Both the position numbers and the translations under genes were made by a program. A DNA stretch of 64,000 bases from positions 280,629 through 344,628 of the forward strand of contig CAZMZW010000003.1 in the NCBI GenBank assembly GCA_964571135.1. Direction: 5' to 3'. The DNA is from CAZMZW01 sp964571135 (GTDB lineage: Bacteria > Chloroflexota > Anaerolineae > Anaerolineales > Anaerolineaceae). Under the pieces are notes generated by a model. That model was not told where the DNA came from. It searched no databases and saw only the letters and a list, made by a program, of their open reading frames with translations. Shown in pieces: positions 9,112-17,674 of this stretch (the stretch's first letter is position 1; each line of letters opens with the position of its first letter).

Positions 9112-9220
9112 TCTTCCTCATCAGTTTTTTATAGTGCAAGAAAATATTGATATTAAGATTATACAAGTTTAACTAAGCAAAAAAGAATAATGCCTCATGA
9201 TTATTCTATATAATAATCAG

Positions 9221-9709
9221 ATGAAAAAAGATCAACGAATTACTGAGTTTTGGAAAAAATATCTGGATACTCTTCCAGAGAATAAAAGACCGAAAGTAGA
9301 TCGGTATGAGGTCTGGCATTTCTGTGACAGCCAGGAACCCGCCGATAATTTGGTCCAGCTGGTTCTGCAGGGGATCAAAACCGCCACCTGCGGGCTGGTG
9401 TGGAGCTATGAGGCGGATCGGGAGAAGCTGCCCGAGAAGGGTGACCTCAGCATCATCACCGATTGGGAAGGGCAGCCGCTATGCATTATTGAAACCACGC
9501 ATGCTGCCATAAAACCTTTCAACGAAGTGGTCGCCAAACATGCATATGAGGAAGGCGAGGGTGACCGCTCGCTGGATTACTGGCGCAGAGTACACTGGGA
9601 AGTGTTCTCAAGGGAATGTGCTTCTTTGGGAAAAGAGCCCGCTGAGAATATGCCTTTGTTGTGTGAACAATTCAGGGTGCTGTTCCCTGCGATTAAGAAG
9701 AGCGGGTGA
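9221..9709 (+). CDS. ASCH-domain protein
   Basis: From this ATG the product is 162 residues and matches the ASCH/YqfB-like fold: VLQGIKTATCGLVWSYE supplies the conserved lysine and threonine, then GDLSIITDWEGQPLCIIETT and a DRSLDYWR segment. ASCH domains are linked to RNA or modified-nucleoside binding. An ATG at 9197 would add eight residues, but those codons overlap a TATAAT-like box and have no ribosome site, so the later start is preferred. The stop codon lies inside the 3-prime end of the convergent tRNA-Gly gene (8-nt overlap). Confidence 0.8.
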   Translation: MKKDQRITEFWKKYLDTLPENKRPKVDRYEVWHFCDSQEPADNLVQLVLQGIKTATCGLVWSYEADREKLPEKGDLSIITDWEGQPLCIIETTHAAIKPFNEVVAKHAYEEGEGDRSLDYWRRVHWEVFSRECASLGKEPAENMPLLCEQFRVLFPAIKKSG

Positions 9710-9772
9710 TCGGATTCGAACCGACGAATGGCAGCTTGGGAAGCTGCTGCCTTACCACTTGGCTACACCCGC
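9702..9772 (-). tRNA. tRNA-Gly (anticodon CCC)
   Basis: Read on the minus strand, a 71-nt cloverleaf is complete. It has acceptor GCGGGTG with CACCCGC, a D arm with GCCAAGTGGTAAGGC, anticodon stem GCAGC/GCTGC enclosing TTCCCAA (anticodon CCC), and T arm GTCGG-TTCGAAT-CCGAT. CCA is not encoded. Its 3-prime end overlaps the stop of the ASCH gene. Its 5-prime side faces the small accessory region to the right. Confidence 0.95.
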
Positions 9773-10164
9773 AGGTAACCTATTCAAATCACGAGGGCTA
9801 CAAGGTTCCATCGTGCGAAAAATTTACGATGTTACTATCTGCTGATACTGCGGTAATTATACCAAAACTCATATATCTACGATGGTTTTTCCTGAATAGC
9901 CAGCACTCTCGCGCCGAATATTAGAGGAGTATCTCTTTATAATTCGGAAACGAAAGCCCTGTAGCTTCTCAGACTAAAAGGCGATATTAGTTCTCTTCAA
10001 CGAATGATATGGCATAAAAGTCAAATGATAGTGAGATTTTACTTAACACATTAAAATATCGACTTAAATCCAAAACAACAAGTGTTTCAACCGTGGAAAG
10101 GTGGAAATTATGAAAATCATTCGGCTATATAATAATTAAGGATTTTGTTTTATCAGGAGGATTA
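9773..10164. other. Non-coding gap before a nuclease-like gene
   Basis: No convincing gene is present. GGTATAATTACC (minus strand, about 9852-9863) could be a -10 box for tRNA-Gly, and CTATATAATAAT at about 10124-10135 could be the -10 box of the nuclease gene. AGGAGGATTA directly before 10165 is a very strong ribosome site. The composition is more AT-rich than on the left of the tRNA. Confidence 0.4.
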
Positions 10165-11073
10165 ATGCCGATTTTTCGAATTGAAAACCACGAAGTAAAC
10201 CAACTATCGCTAACGTCGTTTAATAATGAGAAGGACTTACAGCAATTTGTAGAAAAGAACATGTACAAATTATTAGGAATTCAATTTATCGCATCAGAAT
10301 TTACGATTGGTGGCAAACAACGAGGACGTATTGATACCCTTGGTATTGATATGAATGGCGATCCCACAATTATTGAGTTTAAACATAAGGCTAATGAGAA
10401 TATTGTTACACAAGGATTGTATTACCTTGATTGGTTAGTTGATCATAAAGGTGATTTTAAAGTGGCGGCTCAGGAAAAACTTGGCCAAACAATTCGGATC
10501 GATTGGTCAAATCCGAGAGTTCTATTAATTGCCGAAGGGTTTGCTGAATATGATAGATATGCAGTAAATCGAATGGATGCAAATATTGAATTGTGGGTAT
10601 ATCGGCTATATGAAAACAGCCTTTTCTACTTAGAACCTATCTATTTGCCACCTGCTTCAAATTCTTTGAACGATATTAAACAAGGACATACAGAAACTGA
10701 GCAAGAAATAATTACCTATACACTCGAAGACCATTTAAAAAAGAAGCCAGAAAGAATAAAAGATTTGTTTCATTTCCTTCAAGATAAAATAGTGGAGTTA
10801 AATGATGCAGATGAAATCATTATCAATATCACAAAGGTGTATATAGGATATAAAAGAGGGAAGAATTTCTGCGAGATTGAGTTATTTCAGAATTATCTAC
10901 GTATTTGGGTAGACATCAATCCAAATAATGTTAATGATCCAAATCACTTAGGAAGAGATATGACGAAAATTGGTCACCACGGGACTGGTCAATACGAAAT
11001 AAAACTTGAAGATAAAAAAGACATTCCTGAAGTAATAGAAATTATCAAGCAGGCGTATCAAATGACTTTATAA
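10165..11073 (+). CDS. NucS/DUF91-like nuclease domain fused to DUF5655
   Basis: The 302-residue product has two parts. Residues about 20-160 look like a DUF91/NucS-type PD-(D/E)XK nuclease: GRIDTLGID then PTIIEFKHKA gives the D...ExK catalytic pattern, followed by QGLYYLDWLVDHKGDF. Residues about 190-302 match DUF5655, with a DRRIIINIT-like strand region, YIGYKRGKNF and a TGQYEIKLED end. The role is unknown; similar nuclease-plus-DUF5655 proteins appear in accessory loci. A DUF4145 protein follows 20 bp downstream. AT-rich codon use differs from the genes left of tRNA-Gly. Confidence 0.75.
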   Translation: MPIFRIENHEVNQLSLTSFNNEKDLQQFVEKNMYKLLGIQFIASEFTIGGKQRGRIDTLGIDMNGDPTIIEFKHKANENIVTQGLYYLDWLVDHKGDFKVAAQEKLGQTIRIDWSNPRVLLIAEGFAEYDRYAVNRMDANIELWVYRLYENSLFYLEPIYLPPASNSLNDIKQGHTETEQEIITYTLEDHLKKKPERIKDLFHFLQDKIVELNDADEIIINITKVYIGYKRGKNFCEIELFQNYLRIWVDINPNNVNDPNHLGRDMTKIGHHGTGQYEIKLEDKKDIPEVIEIIKQAYQMTL

Positions 11074-11093
11074 GTAAACTAAAGGAATTTAAA

Positions 11094-11738
11094 ATGAAAT
11101 GTGCACATTGTCAAATCAGCTTTCATCCTAAATCATCATATAGTAGTCTTGGTGGGGATATTAACGGTAATTGGCGAGTAATTGTCTTTGAATGTCCAGA
11201 ATGTGAAAGATTTAATATTTTCCTTGAGAACTACTCAAGATCAAACGGTATTGAAATTACCAATTCTAATGTTTTAGTCTATCCAAGATCTACTGGCCGG
11301 TTACCATGTCCTTTAGAAGTTCCAAAAGAAATTTCTATTGATTATGAAGAAGCTTGCAAAATAATTAATGATAGTCCCAAGGCTTCTGCTGCATTAAGCA
11401 GAAGGTGTCTTCAATACCTATTAATTAATGCGGCAAAAGTTAAGGAGAAAGATAATCTTGCAAACCAAATTCAAGAAATTATTGATAGTGGAACGCTTCC
11501 TACACATTTAGCAGAAAGTATAGATGCTGTTCGCAATATTGGTAATTTTGCTGCACACCCATTAAAAAGCATGAGTTCTGGACAGATAGTCGAAATAGAG
11601 GAAGGCGAAGCTGAATGGAATTTGGAAATTCTTGAAATGCTTTTTGATTTCTATTATGTCAAACCAGCTGCAATAAAGATAAAAAAAGATCTTTTAAATA
11701 AGAAATTAACAGATGCTGGCAAAAAACCTATGAAATAG
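11094..11738 (+). CDS. Zinc-ribbon plus DUF4145 protein
   Basis: The 214-residue product starts with a zinc-ribbon-like part, CAHC at residues 3-6 and CPEC near 35. It continues with a helical DUF4145 domain containing YEEACKIINDSPKASAALSRRCLQYLL and AVRNIGNFAAHPL. DUF4145 resembles HEPN-type helical domains and is common near restriction and defence genes. The gene follows the nuclease-like gene by 20 bp with a plausible AAAGGA ribosome site, so the pair is probably one unit. Function unproven. Confidence 0.72.
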   Translation: MKCAHCQISFHPKSSYSSLGGDINGNWRVIVFECPECERFNIFLENYSRSNGIEITNSNVLVYPRSTGRLPCPLEVPKEISIDYEEACKIINDSPKASAALSRRCLQYLLINAAKVKEKDNLANQIQEIIDSGTLPTHLAESIDAVRNIGNFAAHPLKSMSSGQIVEIEEGEAEWNLEILEMLFDFYYVKPAAIKIKKDLLNKKLTDAGKKPMK

Positions 11739-11930
11739 ATCTAATAACAATCACAAATTTTGAGGTTTTTCATCGGTATTATTGTGTAGGCTGTTGATCT
11801 TTGAAGAAATCACTCAGTTGTCTTATTATTAGAACAACGAAGATAAAGTTTAGAGATATTAGTTGTCACCAATTCTGGCACAAACACACTGGTTTTTTTC
11901 AGCCTCATCTCTTGTCAATATTTTTGATAT

Positions 11931-12177
11931 CTATATTTCCCACATATCCACTGGGCTAGCTCGTGAGTACGCCGCTTTTCTATCCATGTCCATGATGCTT
12001 AAGTAATGCTGGACCATATAAATTGAACTGTGGCTAAAAAGACCCTGGAGGGTGAAGGGGTCGCCACCGTTCTGCAAGTATTCTATAGCAAAGGTATGTA
12101 TGAAATTATTGGGTGACACTTCTTTACACCAGCACGGATACCAAAATTCCGAATAATGATTGGAAAGGATGATTTTA
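11931..12177 (-). pseudogene. Tyrosine recombinase remnant (C-terminal end, frameshifted)
   Basis: The minus strand reads SPNNFIHTFAIEYL, then NGGDPFTLQGLFSHSS, then MVQHYL and finally RASPVD. This is the H-x-x-x/HxxS/Y end of a site-specific tyrosine recombinase, although the box-II arginine position reads isoleucine (FIHTFA instead of FRHTFA) and GHSS reads SHSS. Just upstream the adjacent frame reads RNFGIRAGVKKC, which normally joins directly to SPxxF, so a one-base frameshift separates the halves at about 12119. The N-terminal two thirds are gone, cut by the lipoprotein gene. It is a decayed integrase of the same broad family as the intact one at 54038-54946. Confidence 0.75.
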
Positions 12178-12735
12178 TTATTTACAAATCACTGAAATCA
12201 ATCTACCCTCTAATTGAAATGCATAGTTTTCCACGTCTTCAATTAATGGCCCATAACTTCTGATGAATATCAGAAAGTGGCATTTAATAAAAGCCACTTG
12301 TCTCCAATCCCTTTCAGCCTTATTTGATTTATTTTTCTCGCCAACTGAATTGACAGAATTGATAGCTACTCCATCAATACCATTAAAAACTTTATTCAGT
12401 GTCTCGTCATCAGGGTATTTAGCTACAACCACATATCCAATTTGATTATAAGCTTTATTGACAATTTGTTTTCCAAAAACCAAACTGGGTTCCCCTAAAT
12501 ATACATTAACAAATTCGTTAGGTAATTGTCCTATGAAACCACGGCCAATCCAATTATTTTTTGTTGTTAAACATGATGTTGAGCAAATTTCTCCATCATA
12601 ATATAAAATTGGTTCAAGTTTTCTTCGCATGTCTACGAAAGAAATTTCTGTTGGGGTTTTAATTACTACAGCATTTTCATTTGAACAAGAAGTAAAAAGA
12701 ACCGTAAAAATTAAGAAAACTATAAAATTTTTCAC
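12178..12735 (-). CDS. Putative lipoprotein, unknown function
   Basis: From a GTG at 12735 the product has 185 residues. It starts VKNFIVFLIFTVLFTSCS, a short signal peptide with a lipobox cysteine, so it is probably lipid-anchored outside the membrane. AAAGGAATTAGA stands before this GTG and decides the start; an ATG ten codons upstream would spoil the signal peptide. The mature part has two cysteines close together (CSTSC) and no recognisable domain. It abuts the integrase remnant. Confidence 0.6.
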   Translation of the reverse strand: MKNFIVFLIFTVLFTSCSNENAVVIKTPTEISFVDMRRKLEPILYYDGEICSTSCLTTKNNWIGRGFIGQLPNEFVNVYLGEPSLVFGKQIVNKAYNQIGYVVVAKYPDDETLNKVFNGIDGVAINSVNSVGEKNKSNKAERDWRQVAFIKCHFLIFIRSYGPLIEDVENYAFQLEGRLISVICK

Positions 12736-12933
12736 TCTAATTCCTTTTATGGAAGTAAAGGACAAAAAAGCATTATATACATTATTAAAAAGGTCAACCT
12801 AAATAAAAGACGTGGTTACTAAAATAATTTGTGAATTCGAAAATACGTTTAATCAATTTAAAAACCTATATTTCACACACACCAGTTTTTGCTAAAACTC
12901 ATTTTTTTTATCTACAATTTCATTTTATGAGGT

Positions 12934-13548
12934 TCACGCAAATAAATGCATGACGATCTGCACAATATCCAGGGAGAGAATAAGAATCAGGATGAAAATG
13001 ATCGCCCATAGGAGGGAACGGGTGCCTCGGTCCCTGGCCGGTTGAACGGTCTCTTTGGGTTGCGGTGCTGCGGTTGTGGTTTTTTCTACAGGGGCAGGAG
13101 CCGCTTTCTTGAACCCTTCATTGGATGCAGGTTGCGCAGCTGCTGGTTTATCAGTTACTGGCGTAAATTCGGGCATAGTAGTCACCCCTTCAAAAACTTT
13201 GATCTCCGGGGTAAGCGTTAGATCTTCGACCGGTGCGCTCGGAGCAACGCTTTTCACGGCTTCAATCCCGTTATTGCCGCCCTGCTGGGTTTTGTAGGTC
13301 TCGCTCTTGCCGATGACTTCGTTGTTTGCTGCAATTAATGTAAAGTAAAATTCCCCATTGACTGCGATAAGGCGTTTGAAATGCTCATCCTTAAGCGCAT
13401 TATTTTTTACCGATTTGATCCCGTCCAGGCAGCCTGATTTATCGACATACCCTTCGCTGGCCAGGATGGGTTCGCCATTGCGGGCAATTAATTTGAAGTA
13501 AAACTGCCCGTCTTTGCCTTGAAATACTGTAAAATTTGGATTTTCCAT
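12934..13548 (-). CDS. Tandem DUF1508 (YegP-like) protein with C-terminal membrane anchor
   Basis: The 204-residue product has two DUF1508 repeats (about 5-50 and 55-100). Each carries a G-QFYFKLIA-NGE or GEFYFTLIAANNE core and ends in a GIKSVKNNA or GIEAVKSVA helix. A proline/alanine/threonine-rich linker (about 105-170) follows, then one hydrophobic segment near the C-terminus (LLWAIIFILILILSLDIV). YegP-like domains are of unknown role. Most are small soluble proteins, so the tail anchor is unusual. The paralogue at 13769-14104 has the same two repeats without linker or anchor. Confidence 0.85.
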   Translation of the reverse strand: MENPNFTVFQGKDGQFYFKLIARNGEPILASEGYVDKSGCLDGIKSVKNNALKDEHFKRLIAVNGEFYFTLIAANNEVIGKSETYKTQQGGNNGIEAVKSVAPSAPVEDLTLTPEIKVFEGVTTMPEFTPVTDKPAAAQPASNEGFKKAAPAPVEKTTTAAPQPKETVQPARDRGTRSLLWAIIFILILILSLDIVQIVMHLFA

Positions 13549-13768
13549 AGATTCCTTCTATATAAATATCATCTTATGCAGGTTAATTAATTTTAGCGCC
13601 TTCCTGGAATCCAAAAATCACACCCCAGGAGATTAACTAAATATACACCTGATCGTAAAAGATGATCGTGATGCGGCATTACCAGGCAGGATCGATTTTG
13701 TTATTTAAAAAATTAAACCCAATCGACCTGAAGTTTGATAAGTTTCTGTCAGGTAAGCTTAAACCAGT

Positions 13769-14104
13769 TTAATCAGTGTCATCCACCGGTGCTTTGGGGG
13801 CAGCGCTTTTAACCGCTTTGATCCCATTTTCGAGACCCTGTTTGGTCTTGTAGGTTTCGCTCTTGCCGATGGCTTCGTTATTCCCGGCAATCAGATTAAA
13901 ATAAAACTCTCCATTCTTGGCGGTGAGTTGTTTGTATCGATCATCCTTGACCGCATTTTTCTTCACAGATTCGATCCCATCTTTACAACTCGACTTGCTG
14001 GTGTATCCTTCGCTGGCCAGAATGGGTTCGCCATTGCGGGCGAGCAGCTTGAAGTAGAATTGTCCGTTTTTCCCTTTAAAGACCGTGAATTTTGGATTTT
14101 CCAT
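13769..14104 (-). CDS. Tandem DUF1508 (YegP-like) protein, soluble
   Basis: The 111-residue product consists of two DUF1508 repeats, the standard YegP length. It is very similar to the N-terminal half of the neighbouring 204-residue protein, so the pair arose by duplication. AAGGAGATTTCG stands before the ATG. No enzyme motif is visible. Confidence 0.88.
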   Translation of the reverse strand: MENPKFTVFKGKNGQFYFKLLARNGEPILASEGYTSKSSCKDGIESVKKNAVKDDRYKQLTAKNGEFYFNLIAGNNEAIGKSETYKTKQGLENGIKAVKSAAPKAPVDDTD

Positions 14105-14195
14105 CGAAATCTCCTTTTTGAATTTAACCTTATTGTATATAAATAAAATTAAAAAAGCAAATAAATCATTGTTTCTGGAAGAAAAATATTCTTTT

Positions 14196-15461
14196 CTATT
14201 CCAGTCTTCTTAGTCCGGGATGAATGAAAAATGCCAGCAGGGCAAAAACCAGTAGGACGCTGCCGCAAATGACCACGACCAACCGGGGGTCAATGATGCT
14301 GGCAGCCGCTCCCACCATCAGCGAACCGATCGGAATGCCGCCTTCGAAAACCATCATGTAAAGCGCCATGACCCTTCCGCGCATGATATCCGTAATGGTG
14401 GTTTGCACGAGTGAATTGGTATTAATAAGAATGAACATCATCCCCCAGCCAACCCCGAAAAGAAGAGCAAGCGAGACGAGGAGGTAGGGGGAAATGGCAA
14501 AAAGGATCAGCAGAATGGGAAGGGCAAAGCTGCCAAGCGTCCACATTTTTCCGCGGATCCGGCGCGAAGCCAGCGCAGCCACCATGAGCGCCCCAAACAC
14601 GGCGCCCAGCCCGCGGAAAGAAAGGAGAAAGCCGTTCGTGGTTACATCGCCGTGCATGATCTGGACAGCCCAGACTGGGATAAGGGTGAGCATGCCTATA
14701 CCAAATATGCTGATCACTCCCAGGCTGGCGATCAGGAGCATCACCCTTCTGTTGGATCTGACGTAGTTGAAGCTTTCTTTGATCGCAATTAGAGCATGAT
14801 CGTGCTTCTCCACTCTTGGAGTGGGTTTGATGCGCATCAGGGATAGGGCGATGATGACAGCCAGGAAGGAAAGCCCATTAAATGTGAAGCACCAGGCCGG
14901 TCCCAGCCAGGCATACACAAAGCCGGCGATGGAGGGACCAAGCACAATGGCAATGTTAAACATGCCGGAATTGAGCGCCATGGCATTGGTGAGGTCAGCG
15001 CGGTCATCCACCAGGGAAACCACAAAGGCATTACGCGCCGGACCGTCGAAGGCGTTGGCAATTCCAAGCAGAAATGCCAGCACGATGATCATCCAGGGCT
15101 GGATGACATTGGTGAACACCAAACCAGCCAGGATAAAGGCCAGGATGAGCATGGCAGACTGGGTCACCAGCATCAGATTTCGCTTGGGGAACCGGTCAGC
15201 GATCACCCCGCCGTACAGGGCGAAGAGCAGCGTTGGCAAACCGGCAAAGAAACCAACCAGTCCAAGGTAAGCTGGAGAACCAGTGAGGCTGTAGACCAGG
15301 AAACCCTGGGCTGTGGTCTGCATCCAAGTGCCCACCAGGGAAAAGAGCTGCCCGATGAACCACAGCCGGTAGTTGTAATGGCGCAGGGCGGAAAAAACAA
15401 ATCCGATGGATACCCCGCGTTTTGATTTACCAGATAACGATTTATTCAATAATTGGCTCAA
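14196..15461 (-). CDS. Major facilitator superfamily exporter (DHA3/EntS-like)
   Basis: The 421-residue product has about twelve hydrophobic segments. It carries the MFS loop motif GGVIADRFPKRNLM between segments 2 and 3 and starts with the ALRHYNYRLWFIGQLFSLVGTWMQ segment typical of the DHA3/EntS group. Such proteins export drugs, siderophores or macrolides by proton antiport. The substrate is unknown. It stands alone between the DUF1508 gene and the ABC operon, all on the minus strand. Confidence 0.85.
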   Translation of the reverse strand: MSQLLNKSLSGKSKRGVSIGFVFSALRHYNYRLWFIGQLFSLVGTWMQTTAQGFLVYSLTGSPAYLGLVGFFAGLPTLLFALYGGVIADRFPKRNLMLVTQSAMLILAFILAGLVFTNVIQPWMIIVLAFLLGIANAFDGPARNAFVVSLVDDRADLTNAMALNSGMFNIAIVLGPSIAGFVYAWLGPAWCFTFNGLSFLAVIIALSLMRIKPTPRVEKHDHALIAIKESFNYVRSNRRVMLLIASLGVISIFGIGMLTLIPVWAVQIMHGDVTTNGFLLSFRGLGAVFGALMVAALASRRIRGKMWTLGSFALPILLILFAISPYLLVSLALLFGVGWGMMFILINTNSLVQTTITDIMRGRVMALYMMVFEGGIPIGSLMVGAAASIIDPRLVVVICGSVLLVFALLAFFIHPGLRRLE

Positions 15462-15538
15462 TAGCTAAAACGAAATTCTGGATTAATTATATAGCTAACC
15501 AATCCATGGGGAAATCTGCATTTGAAAGAAGAAAAACC

Positions 15539-16297
15539 TTACAATTCCTGGCGGTTTAAAGCAAACCATGCAGTGAACAAACAAGCCAGAATGATTGCCA
15601 GCGAGACCCACAGAGCAGGCCAGGCACTGATCGGTGCTGAACCAAGCAGGCTGGCTCCCCAGTTTATTAATTGGTTGGGCAGGTAATTTGCAACGGAAGG
15701 TAGCGCACCCATCCCAGCCATTAAAAGCAGTGTGGCAAACGAAAGTCCGATCACCGCAGCCTGTGATCTCAATAAAGTGCTGAAAAGCAATGTGATGGCA
15801 ACGTAGACCAGGAACAATAAGCACATTAATAAATTCATTAAGATCCAGGCAGAAAGATCAGGTGGACTAAAGATGAGGGCGGTATAGTAATAGCCGCCCA
15901 GTCCCGCAAGAAAAATGTTGATCAAGAAAATGAACACCAGGCCCAGGAATTTGGTAAGAATAAAATATCCTCTCGGAAGGGGTTTAACCAATACTAACGC
16001 TGCAGTACCCTTTTCTTTTTCATTTACCACTGTACCCATGCTGAGCAGGAATGCCAGCAGAATGCCGAACTGTCCGATATTCTTAATATATTGAGCGATG
16101 GCATCCGCCATCGTGGGGGTGGGCACGAGACCGGCAAACTGCTCCCCGCCGGGGACTGCTTTGAGAATTTCAGGGATAAATTTGGCGAGCAGGGGTGAGG
16201 TCAATCCAAAGAGGATAAAAACGGCCGCCAGTACTAAAAACCGGGAAGTGCGCAAGTGTTCGATCAATTCTTTGCGTAAGGAGGCTAAAAAGATCAT
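15539..16297 (-). CDS. ABC-2 type transporter permease (YxlG-like)
   Basis: The 252-residue membrane protein has about six hydrophobic segments and the ABC-2 permease style (KELIEHLRTSRF at the start, EKEKGTAALVLVKPLPRG after the second segment). Its start overlaps the end of the ATPase gene by 4 bp. With the ATPase and the PLDc_N protein upstream it mirrors the yxlE-yxlF-yxlG order of Bacillus, so export or membrane-stress sensing is the best guess. Confidence 0.83.
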   Translation of the reverse strand: MIFLASLRKELIEHLRTSRFLVLAAVFILFGLTSPLLAKFIPEILKAVPGGEQFAGLVPTPTMADAIAQYIKNIGQFGILLAFLLSMGTVVNEKEKGTAALVLVKPLPRGYFILTKFLGLVFIFLINIFLAGLGGYYYTALIFSPPDLSAWILMNLLMCLLFLVYVAITLLFSTLLRSQAAVIGLSFATLLLMAGMGALPSVANYLPNQLINWGASLLGSAPISAWPALWVSLAIILACLFTAWFALNRQEL

Positions 16298-17250
16298 TGC
16301 ACCCTTCCTTCAGTACCCACCAGGCGTAGAAATACATCTTCCAGGGTGGGTTTGACAATCTGAAATCGTACAATACCCAGCCCGGATTGAGCTACCTGCT
16401 TGAGGAGCGATACGCGAACGGATTCAAGATCATTGACCACAAATCGTGCGACCGGCCCCTCGACCTTCATAGACTGTATCCAATATTCTTTTTGAAGATT
16501 ACGGCACCAAATCGAAAAATTCTTTTCCTGGCCGTTTTCACATTCCAATTCGATGACTGGGATGGTGTATCTTTTAATTAGTTCATCCTGCCGGGCGGTT
16601 ACCACCATGCGGCCGTGGTTAATAATCCCCACAGTATCACAGACTCGTTCCACATCTGCCAGGATATGGGTGGACATGAATATGGTGCATTTTCCCCTGA
16701 GAGAGCGGATCATTTCCAGGACTTCATGCCGCCCGATCGGGTCCAGTGCGCTGACCGGCTCATCAAGAAAAAGAATTTGCGGTCGGTTGACCAAAGCCTG
16801 CGCCAAACCAAGGCGTTGACGCATACCGCGGGAAAATCCTCCGATCCGCCGCTTGCTGACGCCATCCAGACCGGTGAGCGCCAGCAATTCCTGGGTGCGC
16901 TCCCGGCGTTCAACTGAAGAGTATTCAAACAAGCAGCCGATATATTCCAGTAATTCGCCCGGAGTCATATAGGGGTAGAGTGCAGGTTCTTCGGGGAGGT
17001 AACCGATCAATTTGGCAATTTGTTTTCGGGATCCGCCTTTGTAATCGCCCACTTGAAACTCATTTACCCACGCATGGCCTGAGGTGGCATGAGCGAGACC
17101 GGTTAAAATGCGAATGGTGGTGGATTTGCCAGCTCCATTGGGTCCTAGAAATCCAAATATGGTGCCTGGTTCCACATTCAGGCTGAGACCATCCAGGGCG
17201 ATGACCTTGCCAAAGACCTTATGCAGGTCTTCAATGCGAATCGCGCTCAT
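16294..17250 (-). CDS. ABC transporter ATP-binding protein (YxlF-like)
   Basis: The 318-residue ATPase has Walker A GPNGAGKST, Q-loop LPEEPALYPYMTPGE, signature FSRGMRQRLGLAQAL, Walker B ILFLDEPVSALDP and an H-loop in STHILADVE. The C-terminal 80 residues form the accessory domain common in ABC-2 exporters. It overlaps both neighbours by 4 bp, so the three genes are translated as one unit. Confidence 0.93.
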   Translation of the reverse strand: MSAIRIEDLHKVFGKVIALDGLSLNVEPGTIFGFLGPNGAGKSTTIRILTGLAHATSGHAWVNEFQVGDYKGGSRKQIAKLIGYLPEEPALYPYMTPGELLEYIGCLFEYSSVERRERTQELLALTGLDGVSKRRIGGFSRGMRQRLGLAQALVNRPQILFLDEPVSALDPIGRHEVLEMIRSLRGKCTIFMSTHILADVERVCDTVGIINHGRMVVTARQDELIKRYTIPVIELECENGQEKNFSIWCRNLQKEYWIQSMKVEGPVARFVVNDLESVRVSLLKQVAQSGLGIVRFQIVKPTLEDVFLRLVGTEGRVQ

Positions 17251-17456
17251 TCTTCTCTTCTGCCTACAAGCAGGTAAATAATGGGTCCGATCATTTCACC
17301 CAGGATGATGATCAGCGCCCACATCCATTTGGGACCACCGCGGGTATGTTCACGTTTGGATAGATCCACCAGGCTAAAGGCCATTAAACCAAGCTGTAAA
17401 ATAAGAATAGGAATTAAGAATGGTAAGGCTTGCCGAAGCCAGTCAAGATTGTTCAA
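17247..17456 (-). CDS. PLDc_N-domain small membrane protein (YxlE-like)
   Basis: The 69-residue protein has two hydrophobic segments separated by a positively charged loop (SKREHTRGGPKWMWALIIILGEMIGPIIYLLVGR). This is the hallmark of the phospholipase-D N-terminal membrane domain without the enzyme. In Bacillus the equivalent YxlE helps restrain an ECF sigma factor; no sigma gene is present here. It is the first gene of the ABC operon. Confidence 0.8.
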   Translation of the reverse strand: MNNLDWLRQALPFLIPILILQLGLMAFSLVDLSKREHTRGGPKWMWALIIILGEMIGPIIYLLVGRREE

Positions 17457-17674
17457 TTGAAACCTCGCTTAAATTTCGATGTTTGGTAATTTTACTTCTA
17501 AAGAAATAATCAAAAGTGATCAAATTCCTAAAAACGCAGAATGATTTACGTAATAAAGAGAATCTGGTTTCCAAATCGTTAATAAATCGTATATAAAAAC
17601 CTTATCAGATTATCCGGTAAGATTAATCATAAGCTTATATAATTAATAATAGTATTTTCACAATTGGAGACAAA

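Noticed and set aside
9197..9220. Upstream start for the ASCH gene (MIILYNNQ)
   Set aside because: The codons overlap a TATAAT-like box, lack a ribosome site, and the same CTATATAATAAT string recurs non-coding at 10124.
11881..12905. Similar CACACAC-GTTTTT strings at both ends as terminal repeats of a small transposon
   Set aside because: The match is short and low-complexity, with no transposase between; not distinguishable from chance in AT-rich DNA.
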